From Ryuthela nishihirai (lineage: Eukaryota; Arthropoda; Arachnida; Araneae; Heptathelidae), in NCBI GenBank assembly GCA_038380435.1, contig JAWZYU010000010.1:47960135-48024134 (forward strand): a stretch of 64,000 bases of DNA, in the 5' to 3' direction. Both the position numbers and the translations under genes were made by a program. The notes beneath the pieces are model-generated. The model saw nothing but the letters and a program-made list of their open reading frames with translations, was not told the origin of the DNA and did no database searches. How positions within the stretch are numbered: the stretch's first letter is position 1; each line of letters begins with the position of its first letter. This document shows positions 1 through 12,331 of the stretch, in pieces.

Positions 1-576
1 CTTAATCGCACATATAACTTTTTTTAAGTTAAAAAAATTATCCCGTTGAATGTGGGAATTACTTGCTGGGGGGAAAAAAAGAGAGACTTCAGGGAACCAG
101 TTTTCAACAGGATCCTACTTCTTACGCTCTTAAGAGTGTTATAAGTGATGAATTATACTTGATTTGGCTATTGCTCATATAAAAATTGATTAAAAATTAA
201 ACCAGGTTATATGTAGGCACAAACTACACCACGATATCATTTATTAAATCTCAAAACTATTTCAATCAAAATAAGCGAATGATACCAACAATATAAAATT
301 TTGTCACGATCCCCATTATTGCTAGGATGATGATTCAAACTATGAAACTTACAAATTAAGCGTCAGATTGCTTCTTAAACTTTCGTCTTGCTTCCGATTG
401 ATTCTTAAACTTTTGAGCTAAACTCCAGGCTACTTCTTAGAGCGCCTTCACACATTACCATTAGCCGCACTGTAAACGTATAGTGAGATCATTGCATTAC
501 AATTCGGGGCCAAGGCGACTGGTAAACGCTAGACATTCAACGTACGATCTGCAACGGAGAACTAATCAGCTTCCTT
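1..576. other. AT-rich spacer
   Basis: No coding frame, RNA gene or repeat is recognised here. It ends at the target-site duplication of the SINE that follows. Confidence 0.5.
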
Positions 577-589
577 CCTGTCTCATTGA

Positions 590-960
590 CAGTCGGTAGC
601 GCGCCAGGCTCGTAATCTGCATTTCCCAGGTTCGAGTCCCAGCTGGGTCAGCTTTGAGATATATCTCCGCAAAATTCCCCGCCCTGCCTACGGTCAGTAG
701 GGGACACCGATGGGCTTGGAAAGGCCGCCGTCCGTCGGATGGGACGTTAAGCCGTGGACCCGTGTGTGGGAGAGAGCCATACCCTGTGCACGTTGAAGAA
801 CACGCTGGATGGCCTTGACGGGAGGCTACCATCTGTCTCCCAACAGCTGTTCTAGTGGGTCCCCTCCCCCAACCTTCTCTGAGCCTTTGGGGTCCCTGTG
901 ACCTGGCCATTTAGCCCATGGGGTGCAAAAAAGTGCCGCTCAGAGGTAAAACAACCCAAC
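590..960 (+). mobile_element. SINE-A copy, slightly 5'-truncated
   Basis: Member of the dominant tRNA-derived SINE. A perfect 13-bp TSD (CCTGTCTCATTGA) lies at 577-589 and 961-973. The copy starts inside the A box (CAGTCGG), so about 15 bases of tRNA head are missing, yet the TSD abuts this point: the truncation happened during insertion. Family layout: tRNA-like head with A and B boxes, roughly 300-bp unrelated body, then a tail ending AACAACCCAACCC. Short frames on both strands inside these copies recur only because the SINE recurs. Confidence 0.93.
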
Positions 961-973
961 CCTGTCTCATTGA

Positions 974-1367
974 TAGACATATCTTGTAGAGCCAGTTCTG
1001 TGGTTTACAATCACTTGCTGTCTATTTTCAAAGAACCCTCTTGGTAGCTTTCGCAGTATTACTCTTAAAGTGAAAGGAGCAGTTATTGATAGGCTATGAG
1101 CATTTTGAATATTTAGAGCATTTTTTTTTCATTATGCCATCATTCAAGATTTTTGAAATTATAATTTCTAACAGGGACTTTATTATTCATTGCACTAAAT
1201 CTTAAATGTCTCACATTTCTAAAAGTGAGTGAAGTGTAATTATTCTAATATCTTTTTTTTTGTATTACTACTTCCAAGATATTTTGTGATTTTTTTTACA
1301 AACCATATACAATCTTTGATCGTTACCGATATACCGAATATGAGTTGAAAACATAATTATATATCGT
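974..1367. other. AT-rich spacer
   Basis: Nothing recognisable; several short T runs. Confidence 0.5.
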
Positions 1368-1379
1368 TTACAAATAAAT

Positions 1380-1762
1380 TTGGGTTGTTTTACCTCTGAG
1401 CGGCACTTTTTTGCACACCATGGGCTAAATGGCCAGGTCACATGGACCCCGAAGGCTCAGAGAAGGTTGGGGGAGGGGACCCACTCTAACAGCTGTTGGG
1501 AGACAGATGGTAGCCTTCCGTCAAGGCCATCCAGTGTGTTCTTTAACGTGCACAGGGTATGGCTCTCCCGCACACGGGGCCACTACTTAAGGTCCCATCC
1601 GACGGACGGCGGCCTTTCCAAGCCCATCGGTGTCCCCTAATGACCGTGGGCAGGGCGGGGAATTTTGCGGAGATAAATCTCAACGCTGACCCAGCTGGGA
1701 CTCGAACCTGGGAACTACAGATTACGAGCCTGGCGCGCTACCGACTGAGCCACCCCCGCCCA
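1380..1762 (-). mobile_element. SINE-A, full length
   Basis: Complete minus-strand copy from the CCCAA tail (left) to the tRNA head (right end, GGGCGGGGGTGGCTCAGTCGG on the minus strand). Perfect 12-bp TSD TTACAAATAAAT at 1368-1379 and 1763-1774. A box and B box are intact, so an internal Pol III promoter could still be present. Confidence 0.95.
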
Positions 1763-1901
1763 TTACAAATAAATAGATTATGCCTACCTATTAGTTATTA
1801 GTCATTAGTGATTAAGTTAAATCTCGATAATATCATGAAGTACACGTGCCGCGACATGCGCACTTTGCCAGTCGAGATCCGCTGCTGCTGCTTTGTGAGC
1901 G

Positions 1902-1956
1902 AAATCGGACTCTCCTGATGGGGACTCTCCTGTCTCAAAATCGGACTCTCCTGATG
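1902..1956. repeat. Short tandem repeat
   Basis: The motif GGACTCTCCTG occurs three times within 55 bases, two of them preceded by AAATC. The surrounding 1775-2260 has no other recognisable content. Confidence 0.6.
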
Positions 1957-2402
1957 CCGTACAAAAATCATTGACTTCTAGGCAGCAATGACGGTAGACC
2001 ACGGCAGTGTACTTTAAGAATAAAAAAAATTTAACTTAACCGCTGATAAGTAATACCCAACATGTTATATCTCTCTTAGATTAACATTAACTGGGAACAG
2101 CCACAAGTACATATGTGTCACAGGAAGATTAATGTGCGTTTTTAGTCGAATTTATCCCACCCATTTTGCTTTGAATTGGATGAGAATTTAATAATTTTAT
2201 GATCATTATTCTGAAAGTGTTCATCACTGAACACTGCATCCAAAACAAATTAATAAATGAAGAAACTATGGTACATAAGCAGTAGCGACTCCAGGAACCA
2301 CTTCTTTTTTTTCCGGGTGGGTAAGTAGGAGACAGTGAGCAACTTTCAGGAACTCACTAGAATTGCGCAATAGTCCTCCTTGATTCATTCTCTTAGCCTT
2401 TT

Positions 2403-2454
2403 GGGGGGGGGGGGGGGGGGGGGGGGGTGAGACCTCTATCTTCTCCCCCCCCCC
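2403..2454. repeat. G25 run facing a C10 run
   Basis: Twenty-five uninterrupted G (2403-2427) are followed 17 bases later by ten C. The run could form a quadruplex or fold onto the C run, and it is also a place where sequencing length errors are likely. Confidence 0.8.
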
Positions 2455-2508
2455 TTTTGAGATCACCACTGTTCACAGGGCGACTTCAGTGACAAAAACG
2501 ATGACGTA

Positions 2509-2751
2509 CAGTCGCTCAAAAAAGTTTCCGAACTCTATGGTTGACTACAAAATTCAGAAAAAATATCTGGCAACGATTTTTTTAGAAATCATCTGGCTCT
2601 GGCATCATTAATAGTCATCTGGCAACCTTCGTGCCACGTGACACCTGACACGAAGGTTGCCAGATCACTAATTTCTAAAAAAATCGTTGCCAGATATTTT
2701 TTCTGAATTTTGTAGTCAACCATAGCGTTCGGAAACTTTTTTGAGCGACTA
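2509..2751. mobile_element. Tc1/mariner-type palindromic MITE (CAGTCGCTC family)
   Basis: The two halves are near-perfect inverted copies of about 110 bp. Ends begin CAGTCGCTCAAAAAA and TA dinucleotides flank at 2507-2508 and 2752-2753, as expected for Tc1/mariner targets. The arms also share the motif CGAAGGTTGCCAGATCAC near the centre. No coding capacity. Other family members are at 14901-15189 and 58224-58433, with half-copies near 23.96 and 60.45 kb. Confidence 0.88.
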
Positions 2752-2753
2752 TA

Positions 2754-4750
2754 CATGATAAGTGGCAATTAAACTCTCGGACAGTTCGTTCCAATCACCA
2801 CTGAACAACTGGTTCGCGCTATTCCAATCAGCGCTGCGAACAGGATTAATGGCAAATATTGAGAGAAATAATCATCTAGCAACGTAATACTTCAATAAGT
2901 ATATTTTTTTACAATACCAGTTTTTATTCACTTAATAACATGCAAATAAATCTATTTAGTCTAGCCTAGAAGTTAGTCTTTAATTACTGTAAGTTAATAG
3001 GTTATACTTTAATTACTATAAGTACAAACCATTGTGCACTTTATGAATGAACTACTAATAGAAGAATCTTACGAAAGCAGATATTTTATCTTACATTTGT
3101 TTTAGCGATACAGATCCGCTACTATTTAAGTTGTTAAAAAATTGAGATATTCCTTAGACACCAACAGACAGGAAATGTTATTCTAATTTAAATTGCCCTT
3201 CTGGATGTAAATAAGTTACTTTTCCACCAAGTGATGCCTTTAACGCTTGAAGAACTTTTAATCAAGCATTTAATCGCTGGATCAATCATTTGCCCGGCTC
3301 GTTCACTCTGATCGAGAAGAATCACAATTCCTTTAACGAAAAGTTTAGTTTTCGTTTCCATGGAGACGAGAGTTTCATTCTATTTCCATCGACAAAATTG
3401 GAATTTAGTGACATAAATTTCTCGAGAGTTTTCTAAAGTATGAATCGTTGAAAATAAACCGAAAATAATAAGTACAAAGTTGCTTTAGATATAGTAATTA
3501 GGTAGCATAATTCTAGCCTATTTATTTTCAGTATTTTAAATGGTTAATAGTCCGTTAAAAGGAAACACGGCATTTTTCTGAATCAATATAACACATGCAA
3601 TGCAGTCGGTTCTCGATTTATGTGGGGACTTCGTTCTTAAAATTGGCCATGCAAATCCAGTGTAATATTGCTATAAGAAATAAAAGAAATGGTACGGATA
3701 CGGGAGATCTGGTGTCTCAAAACTCATGCATCTATTTCCTCTACTATTTCATTTGTCACTATAGAGTATTTATTTGTTACAATTATAAAGGCGTTGGACA
3801 GCTAGAAACGAAAAAATGCAGCTTTATCTACAGTAAGAAAATAATAATTCCTTATGAACTTTTTATTTCTGACGCTTTTTATTTCGATGACTTGCTTGTT
3901 GAAATGGTATTGGAGAGAGAGGGGAGTTCTAGGGTTAGGGAGTCATCTGGTCATATAACTGAGTAAAAGAAAAATGTAGATGACTCCTTACCTAATGGCA
4001 GCTGTTGGGCCGAGGTAGATAGTTGATCTTCAGATTTTTCGCTTTCCTTTTTCTTAAGGTAAGAAACCAGCAACGTTTCAGAGGTTTTAATCTTTTAATA
4101 GTTCTGATTCCAGCGCGCGTTATTTCAAAAGAAAAACAGTCCACGTAAATTAAAAAACGTTGCAAATACAATAAGCGTTTTTCCAAAAACAGGTAAATTT
4201 ACAGCTGTTTTGCATATTACTGCTTTAAAATGTAGCTAAGCAGGAAATACGATAGGATTTGGAAATTAGCAAGAATAAATAAGAGTGTCATTTCAGCTCG
4301 TTTAAAAAAAATGAAAAATTAGCAATTGTTTTTACTTCGTCGTTTTTTTGTCTGTGGCTGTCATAAGGCACTTAGTTTCCTTATTAGGCAAAAGAAAATT
4401 TTTTTCTAGGTTGGTTATTACGCTTCACATTTTCTGAATATCCCCTCCACCACAATTGCTGCATCCATAGAATATCAAGAAGACATAAAGATATCTACAG
4501 GTTATCCATTTGTCGTCTAAGAGATCTTCTGGATGTTTTATGGATGTTAGTAGTTGTGTGGGTCGAGCAATTGGAGTTAAAAAGCCCTAAATATGGAAAA
4601 AGGCAAAATTTTGGCCAATTTGTTAAATGATCTCTTCAATGTTGGTGATCGAGTGTGGTGGTCAAAGGGAAGAATTGCGGCTACTTGTCTCCCCCCAACA
4701 CACATACACATACCCACACGTAGTTTATGCAAAATTTCTCTCTCTGACCA
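2754..4750. other. AT-rich spacer
   Basis: No element recognised. A 123-codon open frame at 3595-3966 (plus) has no motif I know, is low in complexity and is rich in Y/F/I/K as expected for chance frames in AT-rich DNA; I do not support it as a gene. Confidence 0.45.
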
Positions 4751-4752
4751 CA

Positions 4753-5009
4753 TCCAGTAGGGAACACTGATGGGACTTGTAAAGGTAGTCATCCGTCGGA
4801 TGGGACGTTAAGCCGTGGCACCGTTAAAGAACACGCTGGATGGCCTGAACAGGACGCTACCATGTCTCCTAACAGCTGTCCAGTGGTTATCCTCACTCCA
4901 ACCTTCCTTGAGTCTTGGGGTCTTTGTCATTACCCCATTGTGTGCAAAAACTTGCCATTTAGCCCATTGTGTGCAAAAAGGTGCTGCTCAGAGGTAAAAC
5001 AACCCAACC
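4753..5009 (+). mobile_element. SINE-A, old 5'-truncated copy
   Basis: Begins in the body (CCAGTAGGGAACACTGATGGG region) and runs to AAACAACCCAACC. It lacks the tRNA head and carries a small internal duplication of the segment around TTGTGTGCAAAAA. Divergence is clearly higher than in the young copies. Confidence 0.85.
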
Positions 5010-5509
5010 TTCTGATCACGATTTAAAGCAACATATGGCTCTCCAATCTTTCTCCCTTTAAGGAAAACAAAAGCCACTTGTTCAGGGGGAGAGAGATTTA
5101 TCTTAAACAGTAAGAGCCAGGATCACGAAATTCGGTAGACAGCTTCCTATCATCATAACTTAATGAAACGTAAAGGTTTGCGTCCGTCCCAACTTTTCTT
5201 CCCCTCATATAAAACCGAAAGAATGTTTTCTAAATGTTAGGAGTTAGGATCAACGAATTAGATGTAAGTTTTTCCTCATCACTACTTTAAATAAAATAAT
5301 GTCTTAATCCCCCAGTTTTCCTTCCTTTTAGGAAACGGGAAATTCAAAAATGATTAACGAGCATAGAAAGGTATATTTTAAAACAGGACGAGCTAACCCA
5401 AACTTAAGGAAGAGCCACTAGGGAAAAAGAAAAAGTTATATTCTTAAAAAAAAATCACAGAAAAAATTCTCTACTTGAAAGCGAAAACATACATTTCTAA
5501 AGAGTAATG
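5010..5509. other. AT-rich spacer
   Basis: Nothing recognised between the SINE-A fragment and the SINE-B copy. Confidence 0.45.
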
Positions 5510-5694
5510 AATTAAATAAATAATAAATAAATACCCCATCAAGCAGCTGCTAGCCACAGAGGTTTGACAAGATCCTGTCAGTTTATATGCCATAGAAGGT
5601 CTGTGAGGATGGCAGGACCTCTGCAGAAAAACAACACGAACCTTACCCGGGGCCATGCCTTACCGGGGCTCGAACCCAGGACCCTTAGATCAGT
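5510..5694 (-). mobile_element. SINE-B copy
   Basis: Second tRNA-derived SINE. Left end is an AAAT-type tail (AATAAATAAATACCCC), then the body with CTGTCAGTTTATATGCC and GGATGGCAGGACCT, then a B box seen as GGGCTCGAACCCAGG (minus strand GGTTCGAGCCC). The A-box part of the head is missing in this copy. Confidence 0.8.
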
Positions 5695-5699
5695 TGAAA

Positions 5700-6985
5700 A
5701 AGAAAAACTGCATTTTTATGGAATCAAGGAATTGAACTGGAAGAATCGTTTAATTATGCATCTAAAAATGTTTTGTCAAAAAAACTGAAAAAAAAATCAC
5801 CATAATCGGTATATTGATAATTGGTTTATTAGCAGCAAGTTCTATTGGAATGAGCAGGGGGTTGAAAGGGACTGATTTAAAGTGTGATAGGAGTTATTTT
5901 TCATTCCACCTGAATGGAAGTGAAAGACGTGGAATGTACCGAGGCCGCTGACTCAAGCAAATGGAATGTCCGAAGCATTTTCTATCGCAATGCGTCGTAA
6001 GAGAATTCCCATTTATTTATCAGAGGAACTAATCTTTCAAATATTCAAAATGCGATTCTGTTTAAAACAGACTCCCCCAAGGAATAATTTTAAAAAAGGT
6101 TTGAGATCATTTTATCGTGGAAGGAAAGGAAATTGTCAATTTATATCTAACATCGTGGTTCTTGCAAATTCTTATTTAACGTTTCGGCGCGAAAAATCCT
6201 CGAATATGAAATTTCAGACTTTCACTCACGCGATACAATCTTTTTGTGTTGCGAATATTATTCATTTTCCTTGCTGACAACGCGGCGCTTTGAATCCGAC
6301 ATGAACAATCCGCGATTTGTTGGAGTTCACAGCTCGATAGCCGTAACAGAAATCTTCATAGTGTCGTTCTCCATTCACCGAGCAGTTGTCATGGCAACAA
6401 CGGATTTGAGCGCTTATTGTCCACAAGGCTTTGGGCTCGTCATCTGCAATGCTTCTGTTGAGGTCACCTAACGGATCAATCTGTTCTTGACATGTAATGA
6501 CATTCCTCGTTAAATTCGATGAGATAGTTATCTATAATGAATGTCTGTTAGTGGACGCTATACGTATAAGTGGCAGAATAATTAATTCTCCGTTTATTCA
6601 TTAACCACATTCATTGTAGGATTTATTTTCCCTACAAATCGCCTGAAGCATATATAATAAGCTTCTGATTATCATATGAAAGATGACAAGTGTCCTGATG
6701 TATATAAGCAGATTGCTCAGTCTCCTAATACGTATAAAAGGTGATAAGTGTCTTTATGCATATAAACAAGATAATAAATATCCTGATGAATATTCACTGT
6801 ATTAGAGAAAATAAGTCTCCTTATTCACTTAAAGTAGGCGATTATTCTTCCGGAAAATATTTCACAGCGCACTTTCGTAAATATAATTATAATTGATTCT
6901 TTTGATCATTCGATGCCCTTAAATTCAAAAATCATCAGCACTGTGGTTTAAAACTTCGAATGCTGCACAAAACGTTAGCAAAATA
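5700..6985. other. Spacer with weak repeats
   Basis: Frames at 5966-6277 and 6244-6471 (plus) have no recognisable domain and I do not call them genes. Around 6640-6840 a loosely repeated motif resembling GATAAGTGTCCTGATGTATATAA suggests a decayed tandem repeat. Confidence 0.4.
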
Positions 6986-6989
6986 GAAT

Positions 6990-7337
6990 ATTTTTGCACA
7001 CGACGGGCTAAATGGCCAGGTCACAAGAACCCCGAAGGCTCAGAGAAGGTTGGGGGAGGGGACCCACTGGAACAGCTGTTGGGAGACAGATGGTAGCCAC
7101 CCGTCAAGGCCATTCAGGGTGTTCTTTAAAGTGCACAGGGTATGGCTATCCTGAACACGGCTTAGCGTCTCATCCGACGGACGGCGGCCTTTCCAAGCCC
7201 ATCGGTGTCCCTTACTGACCATGGGCAGGGCGGGGAATTTTGCGGAGATAAATCTCAACGCTGACCCAGCTGGGACTCGAACCTGGGAATTGCAGATTAT
7301 GAGCCTGGCGTGCTACCGACTGAGCTACCCCCGCCGC
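6990..7337 (-). mobile_element. SINE-A, subfamily copy lacking the tail
   Basis: tRNA head is on the right; the tail and the segment before GTGCAAAAA are absent on the left. It shares with the copy at 33455-33830 the changes CCATTCAGGGTG and CTGAACACGGCTTAGCGTCTC, the latter including a deletion relative to the consensus, so the two define a subfamily. No TSD was seen. Confidence 0.9.
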
Positions 7338-7659
7338 AACAATTAGAAGGTAAGGTACTTAAACCCTAAATAGAATAGACGGAGCTTCGCTGTAGCAACG
7401 CCAGGAGCCAAAGCGTGCCGATATCGGAGACTCGTTTCTCACGTGACTAATGTCAAGGAGGTTATCTTCACATCGCTTATTACAAGGGATCGGCTCCTTT
7501 TTTTACAATTTTCAGCTTTAAATTATCATGAGTGTTATGAAATAAACTTGTTGGCAAATAAAATGCACAAAGATATCTGATAAAATCTTTATTTAAAATG
7601 CAATGTCGAAAACCAAATAATATCTTAGTAGCATTTACACTGAAAATGGTCATTGAATT

Positions 7660-7819
7660 CTGTTTCATTCCATGTAATATGAATGGAAAAGTTTGAATTG
7701 CTATAACTCCTAAAATATGCTTTTTATGAAAAAAATGTGACTGAAGTCAATTTAAAGCTCTGAATCGAATCCTTTTAAATCTCGATTTCCAACAACATTC
7801 AATACTTAAAGAGTTATGG
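7660..7819 (+). repeat. AT-rich dispersed repeat (SINE-C body)
   Basis: Core from CTATAACTCCTAAAATA to CTTAAAGAGTTATGG, whose ends are roughly inverted relative to each other. The same order of motifs (ATGTGACT, AAAGCTCTGAAT, TTTAAATCTCGATTT) is found at 34761-34878, 55715-55836 and, inverted, at 35097-35213, 56494-56610 and 57098-57212. The stretch 7338-7659 to its left holds nothing recognised. Confidence 0.7.
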
Positions 7820-7979
7820 AGGTGAAACATTTGGCTAGTTACTCGTTCTGCAAAAAAAAATTAACATAATGAATTGAGTGTAGCTGTTATTTCCCTGGTT
7901 TTAACTTGTTTTTATTAATTTATCAGAACAATTAAATTGATATTGTTTCTGTTAAACATTCCAAGTCCTGTAATTATAT

Positions 7980-8140
7980 AAACGTTTAATATGTTGAAAA
8001 GCGAGATTCAAATACATAGATTTGACTGGATCTGTAAATTATTTTAGGTTATATTTATTCATAAATATTTTATTTTAGAACCCATAGCTTTTTCGAAATT
8101 TCTCTCCCATTCACATAATGTGCAAAAGGATATCATAATT
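7980..8140 (-). repeat. AT-rich dispersed repeat, inverted diverged copy
   Basis: Contains GAGATTCAAATACATAGATTTGACTGG-like core followed by CCCATTCACATAATGTG, the same order as in the fuller copy at 57098-57395. Confidence 0.5.
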
Positions 8141-8159
8141 TAAAGACTTGGGCAGTGTC

Positions 8160-9794
8160 ATAGGCTATAAGCAAATTAATCCCTATGATTTCTTTCCCCA
8201 TAACACATTGGTTATGCATCATGTGAAAGCTTGTGACATGGAGAGCGTCAGAGATTATAAATCCCCTCCCTTCCAAAAAAAATTAAAATATGTGAAGGAT
8301 TGCTCTACTCAGGGCCGGATCTAGGGAAGAGTTAAAGGGACATGGTCTCCTCCTTCCAGAATACTAGTGAGAGTAAAAGCGCCAGTAAATTATTCAACTT
8401 ATTTATATTTCATGCATTTTTCAAGCATTTTTTTACAAAGGAAGCAAATTTATACTACAAAGGAAATCCATTCTCTTGACCCCCTGTTTACATTTTTCTA
8501 CCTTAATTTTGTTTCTTGCCCACCTCTAGACCTTCAATTTTGTTTTCTAAATCTGTGCTTGGTGCAGTGGGGAATGTTGTCGGTCATAAAAATATACCTC
8601 CCCCTGCTTTGTTCCTCCCTAAAAAAGAGGATATTTGAGGAAAGTTACTATATCTTTCGAACGCAAAGGCTCACATTTACGGGTTAGGTGTCAAATGAAA
8701 GCTCATATGAGGTCTGTCATTACCCCCCCCCCCACACACACACACACATTATTCTCCCCTCCTCCAAAGGAAACGGAAATTTACCTTAATTGGCATAGTG
8801 GTTAGGCAGCTAGCGACTGTTCCAGCAAGGCAAACTTTGTGTGTTGTGTTTAGCTCTAACTAAGGCAGTGGTCAGCAGTGACTTCGGTCTTAGTAGGGCA
8901 TGTCCTTGTATGAGAAGGCCTGTATTAAGCTAGGAGTAGCTTCTAGGATTCTTCTCTGTCCTATACGTCGCAAATCAAAAAAAAAATTTCGTGGCGGTCA
9001 ACCTTAAAGAGTTGTATCTGAAATTAAAGCTTGCAACGTCTTCAATGTCGTGGGCTCCTTTAAAGTGACACCAAATAAAGGAGAAGAAAATGTGGTCCTT
9101 GTTTATGAGCATTATGTTTATGATTAGTTTGCTTCGCAAGATTTATCAAATGAGGAACAATTGCATTTCACAGATGAATAAAGATATTTTAATTTAGATT
9201 GTTATGTCAATTATTTATGATTGTTCATATTATATGACTCATAAATCCAGACATTAAATGAGAGTTTCTGAAGATAGCTTTTTAGCGAGAAAGAAAAATA
9301 CAAAAAGAGACTTATCTTCTTATATGCGCCAAAAATAGCAAAAAAAAAACTTCAAACATATCGAGGTGCATAGGGACGTACCCAGTATGGAGGGGGTTTC
9401 GTCCCCCCCCCCGAATATCCAGTCATCTTATCCTAAATCTCAAACTAGTCTACCTGCTTTAAAATCCAAAACAGTTGTTTTTGTATAATTTTATTTTAGT
9501 TCCATAGTATGTACGACACTAAATAATAACAGATTTAAAATGCAACCTTAATATTTTATTCTGTATAGTATATCAATTTAATCTTTCCTGTCTGATGGAA
9601 TAATTTAGTAATTGGGAAACCTTATTCAAGTCATATACTCCGACTCCCCCCCCCCCCGACCATCGAAAACTAAATTCTCGGAGTCTTCCCGAAATTGAAT
9701 TTTCCGACCACCGGTCCCCTCCCCTGCCCCAAAACTAAATCCTGAATAATAAGAAGAATGTCGTCGATTTACCTTCGCAACAAGATTGCTAGCA
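8160..9794. other. Spacer, no gene recognised
   Basis: A 106-codon frame at 8367-8687 has no recognisable domain. TGGCATAGTGGTTAGG at about 8800 resembles a tRNA A box but no convincing B box follows. CAGGGCCGGATCTAGG near 8310 and TAGGGACGTACCCAG near 9370 resemble transposon termini with no partner end seen. Short C runs and CA repeats occur at 8726-8748 and 9400-9413. Confidence 0.4.
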
Positions 9795-9805
9795 CCTATC
9801 TTCCT

Positions 9806-10174
9806 GGGGTGGCTCAGTCGGTAGCGCGCCAGGCTGGTAATCTATAGTTCCCAGGTTCGAGTCCCAGCTGGGTCAGCATTGAGATTTATCTCCGCTAAAT
9901 TCCCCGCCCTGCCCACGGTCAGTAGGGGACACCGATGGGTTTGGAAAGGCCGCCGTCCGTCGGATGGGACGTTAAGCCGTGACTCCGTGTGCGGGAGAGC
10001 TATACCCTGTGCACGTTAAAGAACTCGCTGGATGTCCTTGACAGGAAGCTACCATCTTTCTCCCAACAGCTGTTCCAGTGGGTCTCCTTCTCTGAGCCTT
10101 CGGGGTCCATGTGACCTGGCCATTTAGCCCACGGTGTGCAAAAAAGTACCGCTCAGAGGTAAAACAGCCCAAAC
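9806..10174 (+). mobile_element. SINE-A, full length with internal deletion
   Basis: TSD CCTATCTTCCT (9795-9805) against CCTATTTTCCT (10175-10185), one mismatch. Head has intact A and B boxes; a short deletion removes the CCCCTCCCCCAACC part of the body. Confidence 0.93.
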
Positions 10175-10185
10175 CCTATTTTCCT

Positions 10186-10918
10186 TTGAAGTGAATACGA
10201 ATTCAGCAACTGATTGCACCATCGATATGCTCTTCGTTAATTTTCTACTTTTCGGACACCCATAAGACTTTAGTCATTTTTTACTTTATTGTAATTTTTT
10301 TAATTTAGTTATATTAGCAGAAAGGAGAAAAATTCGTAAGCATATGCTCCAATAAAAATAATGCACAGTTAATGAAATAAATATAGTATTACTTTACTCC
10401 TTTGATAGAACTCGTGTAATAACATTTACAGGTAATTCCAAACCCTGTTTAACAGAGATAAAAACTAAGCCCCAAAAATAATACACGACATTAAATGCTA
10501 AATGTTTGTCAAAAGTTGATTAGAATGCTCACAGTTTGGTATCCCATGATTAAGAGATCATATTATATTGCTTCCATCCTGAGAAAATAATTCAGTATTC
10601 AGTGTTTTCATGTTTACTGAAATCTGTATCTATGTTAAAAGTAAATTTGAACGGTTGAATACGAGTAAAGAAAAACGTCTTAATAACTTTATTTTTAACC
10701 GTAACCGTCATAAATAATAGACATAATGATCTAAGTTAAAATTGCTTTATTCACCTGAAAAATTTAATTCTTCCTCCTTTGACAGATCTTGTGGAACAAG
10801 CAAATCCACAGCGCGGCAACACCATTACCAAAGCTATCTTTCCATCAGTCACGTGATACCACAGCTTTCGATGTTGGGTGTTGCAACGTCATGAGCATGC
10901 TCGGTTTACTCTATTCAT
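10186..10918. other. AT-rich spacer
   Basis: Nothing recognised. Confidence 0.4.
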
Positions 10919-10926
10919 GTCTAAGG

Positions 10927-11139
10927 CTGTGGTTCTCAACCTTTTATGCTTCAGGTACCCCCTGGAAATGTGTATGTAACTGGCGTACCCCTTATATAGA
11001 AAGATAAAACTATACGTATAGCACAACAATGGGAATAAAATAAAACAAATAATATATAACATATATCTAGCGAATTTTGAGCTCTCACGGCGTACTCCAA
11101 AAAATTTTACCGCGTAGTACCCCACGTTGAGAACCCCTA
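10927..11139. mobile_element. hAT-type MITE (TGGTTCTCAAC family)
   Basis: Inverted ends CTGTGGTTCTCAAC and GTTGAGAACCCCTA flank a 213-bp non-coding element. Perfect 8-bp TSD GTCTAAGG at 10919-10926 and 11140-11147; 8-bp duplications and a CAGNGGTTCTCAAC end are the hAT signature. Related copies lie at 53262-53457 (inverted) and 55959-56271. Confidence 0.9.
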
Positions 11140-11147
11140 GTCTAAGG

Positions 11148-12320
11148 TACGAATTGTTTACTGTGACGGTGAAGTTGCCATTCAACAAAAAAATTTTCTC
11201 ATATCTGGTAAAAAACATTTTGACTTACAGTTACCTTTGTTGATCTGGGAACCGGAGTGGGTTGCACAGTTATAGAGCCTATATTATTATTTAATGTGCT
11301 CACAAGAGATCAACGATGCAATAACAGTGGACACGTACAAAGAGAATAATTAAAATTAGTACATATTAAGATACACAAACAAATCAGTACAAAAAAAGAC
11401 ATATATACCATATTTTGAAACGTCATATACAGCACACTTACACGAACGCAGTTAATTAGAAATAAAATCAAGAACAAAGTAACATCATACAATGTCTGAT
11501 GGAAGTCTTCCCGAAATCATGTAATTTGAAAATGTGATAAATATATTGATAAATGTGATTTGAAAATTTTTACAGACATTGTAAACAAATCGAGGATATT
11601 GTTGTACAAGTTAAAAAAGGCTGAAAAACCTAACTACGGAAAAATTTACCAATATATTTAATTTACGGAATGGAAATATGAAAAATGGAGTATTTCTCGT
11701 GGGAAAACTAGTAGAAGGTTCGTGGATAAAATCATTATAAATGCAAAGCGCCATTCATTTATTTAATATAGAGAGAATACGTAAAATATAATCAAAAGTC
11801 TCATGATGCTTATTTTTAATTGGTAAAGACGGATTAAAAATAAATAAATAAATAAGTATCCCCTCAAGCAGTTGCTTGCCACAAAAAAGTTGAAATTATT
11901 ATACAAAATATTTCATATTTTCGCTTTTGTTTCCACAATTACAAGAAATGTTTGAAATTTAAATTAGTCTGAACAGGCGCCCTACCAAACCCGAAGTCAT
12001 CTGTGCTATTTTGAGCCCTGGCTCGGGCAGGTTCGTGCTCAACCCGACAAAGCCCGAGTCCGAAATCATTTGTGTTATTACATACAGAGCACTATATAGA
12101 TTATCAATCACCAAATAAACTGCATAATAAGTCTAATAATGTATAAATTATCCACTAACTCTACCTTTGTTCTTAGTGAGAATGCGCACACCGATAGTCT
12201 TTGATTAAAAGAGTTATAGAGAGATGGGAGTTGACGAATGCTGCCACGAATACCGTTGAGAGATTTTTCTATACTACTCTGATGAGTTGCTTGTAACTCA
12301 TCTAAGCACGAAACTTTACT
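11148..12320. other. Spacer
   Basis: Mostly AT-rich with no coding signal. A 40-base SINE-B 3' fragment is listed separately; AACCCGACAAAGCCCGAGTC near 12040 is an isolated GC-richer patch. Confidence 0.4.
11845..11885 (-). mobile_element. SINE-B 3' fragment
   Basis: Only the AAATAAATAAATAAGTATCC tail and CTCAAGCAGTTGCTTGCCAC are present; the same junction is seen at 5520-5560 and 43950-43985. Confidence 0.65.
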
Positions 12321-12331
12321 TTTGTGCCAGT

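Noticed and set aside
3595..3966. 123-codon open frame with hydrophobic stretches
   Set aside because: No recognised domain, AT-driven composition, no splice or promoter context.
8795..8990. Another tRNA-derived SINE at TGGCATAGTGGTTAGG
   Set aside because: No convincing B box, tail or TSD, and no second copy in the window.
9820..9880. Functional tRNA gene at the SINE head
   Set aside because: A and B boxes are present but the acceptor stem does not close and the sequence continues into the SINE body.
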